A DNA stretch of 64,000 bases from Salinicola rhizosphaerae (GTDB lineage Bacteria > Pseudomonadota > Gammaproteobacteria > Pseudomonadales > Halomonadaceae): NCBI RefSeq assembly GCF_014652715.1, contig NZ_BMZI01000002.1:73250-137249 (forward strand). Reading direction: 5' to 3'. The notes below the pieces were generated by a model. That model made no database searches. It was given only the letters and a program-made list of their open reading frames with translations, and had not been told where the DNA came from. The translations under genes were made by a program, and so were the position numbers. Below, one piece after another: positions 60,277-64,000 of this stretch (position 1 is its first letter; each line of letters starts with the position of its first letter).

Positions 60277-60505
60277 AGTCTTTCGGATGCCACTTGCCGT
60301 CGTCGCCCTTGGCGTATTTGCCTTCGACGGCTTTCCAGGCGACGGCGTGGGCGACCTCCTCGCGGGAGCTGTCGCCGCGCCGGTCTTCGGGCTTCTTGTA
60401 CTCTTCCCAGGCGCTGTTGAAAGCGTCCTTGTAGATAGTGCGAGCATGCGGCGGAAGCACCTTGCGGGCGCTATCGGGAATATCGTCGCGGTTATCGTAA
60501 GGCAT
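60275..60505 (-). CDS. chaB: ChaB family protein
   Basis: A 76-residue ChaB-like protein (DDIPDSARKVLPPHARTIYKDAFNSAWEEYKKPEDRR ... EEVAHAVAWKAVEGKYAKG). ChaB was named as a regulator of the ChaA Ca2+(Na+)/H+ antiporter, but its function is not firmly known. No chaA is near. The ATG at 60505 (MPYDNRDDIPDS) follows CAGGGAGAGAG; a longer frame of seven codons is less likely. The TGA stop is formed by the first bases of the long GAGCTAC array. If the TGA were lost, an ELRATSY repeat tail would follow. Confidence 0.85.
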   Translation of the reverse strand: MPYDNRDDIPDSARKVLPPHARTIYKDAFNSAWEEYKKPEDRRGDSSREEVAHAVAWKAVEGKYAKGDDGKWHPKD

Positions 60506-60554
60506 GGCTCTCTCCCTGAGCGTCAAGAAACGCTTTCAGTGTAGCCTCCGCGGC

Positions 60555-62477
<1,923 letters not shown>

Positions 62478-62545
62478 GTTAGGCTCCGAAGCGCGCATCG
62501 AACAGAGGCGCATTCTACCAGCCATCCCGACACCGGCGCGCCAGC

Positions 62546-63082
62546 ATGTGCGATATCGACCGTCCGACCTCACTGTGGGAGTACGCGCTGGCGCGCTACG
62601 CCCGGCCCGGCATCGAGCCGCTCTGCCTGGCGCTGCAGGATGACCATGGCTGGGATATCTGTGAACTGCTGTGGATCGCCTGGCTTACGGGGCGCGGAAG
62701 GGAGCCGGACGCCCCGGCACTGGCACTGGCACCGGTGCGATCCTGGCAACGAGATATGACCTGGCCGCTGCGCGAACGAAGGCGTGCGCTCAAGGCACAG
62801 GTCGCAGCCGAGCCAAGGCTGCAGGCACTGCGCCAGGCCCTGAAGCAGGCCGAGTTGGAGAGCGAGCGGGAAGCGCTGGCGCGCCTGGAGATTCTCGCCT
62901 CGCGACTCCGGCCGGCAGCCAAAAGAGTGAGGCCCCGATGGCAGATCGCGCTCGAAGCTTGCCGATTTCTGACCGACGGTCGCGCCATCGAATCTACCGC
63001 ACCGGATTACCCGCTGTTACGCCAGCTGTTCGCGCGCTGGGAGCCGGATGCATCGGGTGCGGAACCCAACCCCACCTGTTAG
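62546..63082 (+). CDS. TIGR02444 family protein
   Basis: A 178-residue protein recognisable as TIGR02444 by its layout (SLWEYALARYARPGIEPLCLALQDDHGWDICELLWIAWL ... AVRSW-type RSWQRDMTWPLRERRRALK). In pseudomonads it is divergent from the yheS ABC-F gene, as here. It is predicted soluble and helical, function unknown. It is close to the start of yheS on the opposite strand, so promoters are shared in 68 bases. Confidence 0.8.
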   Translation: MCDIDRPTSLWEYALARYARPGIEPLCLALQDDHGWDICELLWIAWLTGRGREPDAPALALAPVRSWQRDMTWPLRERRRALKAQVAAEPRLQALRQALKQAELESEREALARLEILASRLRPAAKRVRPRWQIALEACRFLTDGRAIESTAPDYPLLRQLFARWEPDASGAEPNPTC

Positions 63083-63181
63083 AGTCCTAATACCGAGTCC
63101 ATACCGATGTTTGAGGCGTTTTCGCTCGACTGCCAGCATCGGATTCACCCCCGAAAGACAACACGCTATTCAGGAGATTGC

Positions 63182-63922
63182 ATGAAACGTTTGGTAACCG
63201 CCGTCGCACTCGGCAGCATCATGACTCTGCCGCTGACGGCCGTCGCCCAGGACAAGGTCGACCTCGATGGCGATCAGGCGAAGCTGAGCTACAGCATCGG
63301 CGCCACGCTCGGTCAGGGCCTGTCTCAGGACATCAAGGATCTCGACGTCGATGCGTTCTCCGCGGCCATCAAGGATGTCTACGAAGACAACGACATGCAG
63401 ATGAGCCAGGACGACATTCGCACCACGCTGCAGCAGTACCAGCAGAAGAAGGTCGCCGAGCAGAAAGCCGAGCAGAAGAAAGTCGCCGACGAGAATCAGA
63501 AGAAGAGTGCGGCCTTCCTCGCCAAGACTGCCAAGGAAGATGGCGTCAAGACGACGGATTCCGGTCTGCAATACAAGGTGCTGAAATCCGGCGATGGCGA
63601 GTCGCCGAGCGATGACGATACCGTCAAGGTGAACTACGAAGGCAAGCTGCCGGATGGCACCGTCTTCGATAGCTCCTACAAGCGCGGCGAGCCGATCTCG
63701 TTCAAGGTCGGTCAGGTGATTCCCGGCTGGCAGGAAGCGCTGAAGAAGATGCACGTCGGCGACACCTGGATGCTCTACGTCCCCGCCGACCTGGCCTATG
63801 GCTCAGCCGGTACCGGCGGCCCGATCGGTCCGAACCAGGCACTCCAGTTCAAGGTCGAGCTGCTGGCGATCAACCCCGACGACGCTCAGAAGGACGACGC
63901 GAGCGACGCTGGCGACAGCTGA
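63182..63922 (+). CDS. fkpA: FKBP-type peptidyl-prolyl isomerase with N-terminal dimer domain
   Basis: The 246-residue precursor has a signal peptide (cleavage after VAQ, about residue 22). The FkpA/Mip N-terminal domain with coiled helices follows (DIRTTLQQYQQKKVAEQKAEQKKVADENQKKSAAFLAK). The C-terminal FKBP domain is at about 140-235 (VKVNYEGKLPDGTVFDSSYKRGEPISFKVGQVIPGWQEALKKMHVGDTW). It is probably a periplasmic folding catalyst. A tail of acidic residues ends the protein. The ATG at 63182 follows TCAGGAGATTGC; a longer frame 25 codons upstream lacks a signal peptide. fkpA and mip are alternative names. Confidence 0.9.
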   Translation: MKRLVTAVALGSIMTLPLTAVAQDKVDLDGDQAKLSYSIGATLGQGLSQDIKDLDVDAFSAAIKDVYEDNDMQMSQDDIRTTLQQYQQKKVAEQKAEQKKVADENQKKSAAFLAKTAKEDGVKTTDSGLQYKVLKSGDGESPSDDDTVKVNYEGKLPDGTVFDSSYKRGEPISFKVGQVIPGWQEALKKMHVGDTWMLYVPADLAYGSAGTGGPIGPNQALQFKVELLAINPDDAQKDDASDAGDS

Positions 63923-63963
63923 TTGCCCCTGTGTGTGGCTGATTGCCCCTTATGAAAGACCCG

Positions 63964-63996
63964 ACGCCGGAACACGAATCGTGTTCCGGCGTTTTT
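63964..63996 (+). terminator. Terminator of the FKBP gene
   Basis: ACGCCGGAACAC / GTGTTCCGGCGT perfect 12-bp arms (with two more pairs in the loop) are followed by TTTT, 42 bases after the stop. Confidence 0.88.
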
Positions 63997-64000
63997 GATG

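Noticed and set aside
59977..60447. A 156-codon minus-strand frame containing repeated ELRATSY
   Set aside because: It reads through heptad array 2 and out of frame through chaB. Useful as a sign of stop-free repeats but not a real gene.
63923..63954. Short direct repeat of CTGATTGCCCC after the FKBP gene
   Set aside because: Only two 11-base copies; too short to interpret.

Overview
The window is a dense, GC-rich chromosomal segment of a gammaproteobacterium, most likely a halophile of the Halomonadaceae (Halomonas/Salinicola-like). Three things suggest this: the conserved gammaproteobacterial gene order, an ectoine-type (Ehu) ABC transporter beside a Na+/H+ antiporter, and a proton-pumping NADH dehydrogenase operon with a fused nuoCD. 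No rRNA, tRNA, prophage, CRISPR array or intact insertion sequence was seen. The genus is inferred, not proven.

Bases 1-15534 hold a housekeeping block. carB (cut by the left edge), carA, dapB, dnaJ, dnaK and grpE are on the minus strand. recN is on plus, fur on minus, bamE on plus, rnfH and ratA on minus, and smpB with the tmRNA gene ssrA on plus. Heat-shock control is readable: sigma-32 promoters precede both dnaK and grpE. SOS control is readable too, because a LexA box overlaps the recN promoter. A terminator-like hairpin with a possible leader peptide lies in the long carA leader.

Bases 15600-26531 hold two small zinc-ribbon proteins, an orphan AlgX-like protein with an apparent SGNH Ser-Asp-His triad but no signal peptide, a YbiO-type mechanosensitive channel, an N-acetylglucosamine-kinase-like ROK protein, and the four-gene haem operon hemCDXY with 4-base overlaps. 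Bases 26767-33315 carry argH-lptM-lysA-dapF-DUF484-xerC-yigB, interrupted by a 173-bp MITE-like element between dapF and the DUF484 gene. A PrlF/YhaV toxin-antitoxin pair with a perfect 20-bp palindromic operator candidate follows, then engB, dsbA and an endonuclease-fold protein.

Bases 36752-52095 are the complete nuo operon (nuoA, B, CD, E to N; minus strand), encoding respiratory complex I. Then come thiD, an NhaP-type antiporter, ehuBCDA, dtd, a short-chain dehydrogenase, chaB, yheS, a TIGR02444-family gene and an FKBP-type prolyl isomerase.

The most unusual feature is a pair of tandem GAGCTAC heptanucleotide arrays, 7 units after ehuA and 17 after chaB. In each case the array begins inside the TGA stop codon of a minus-strand gene and lies between convergent genes. 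The repeat has no stop codon in any frame on the gene's strand, so losing the TGA would add an ELRATSY peptide repeat. Operator-like repeats around the ehuB promoter are also worth testing.
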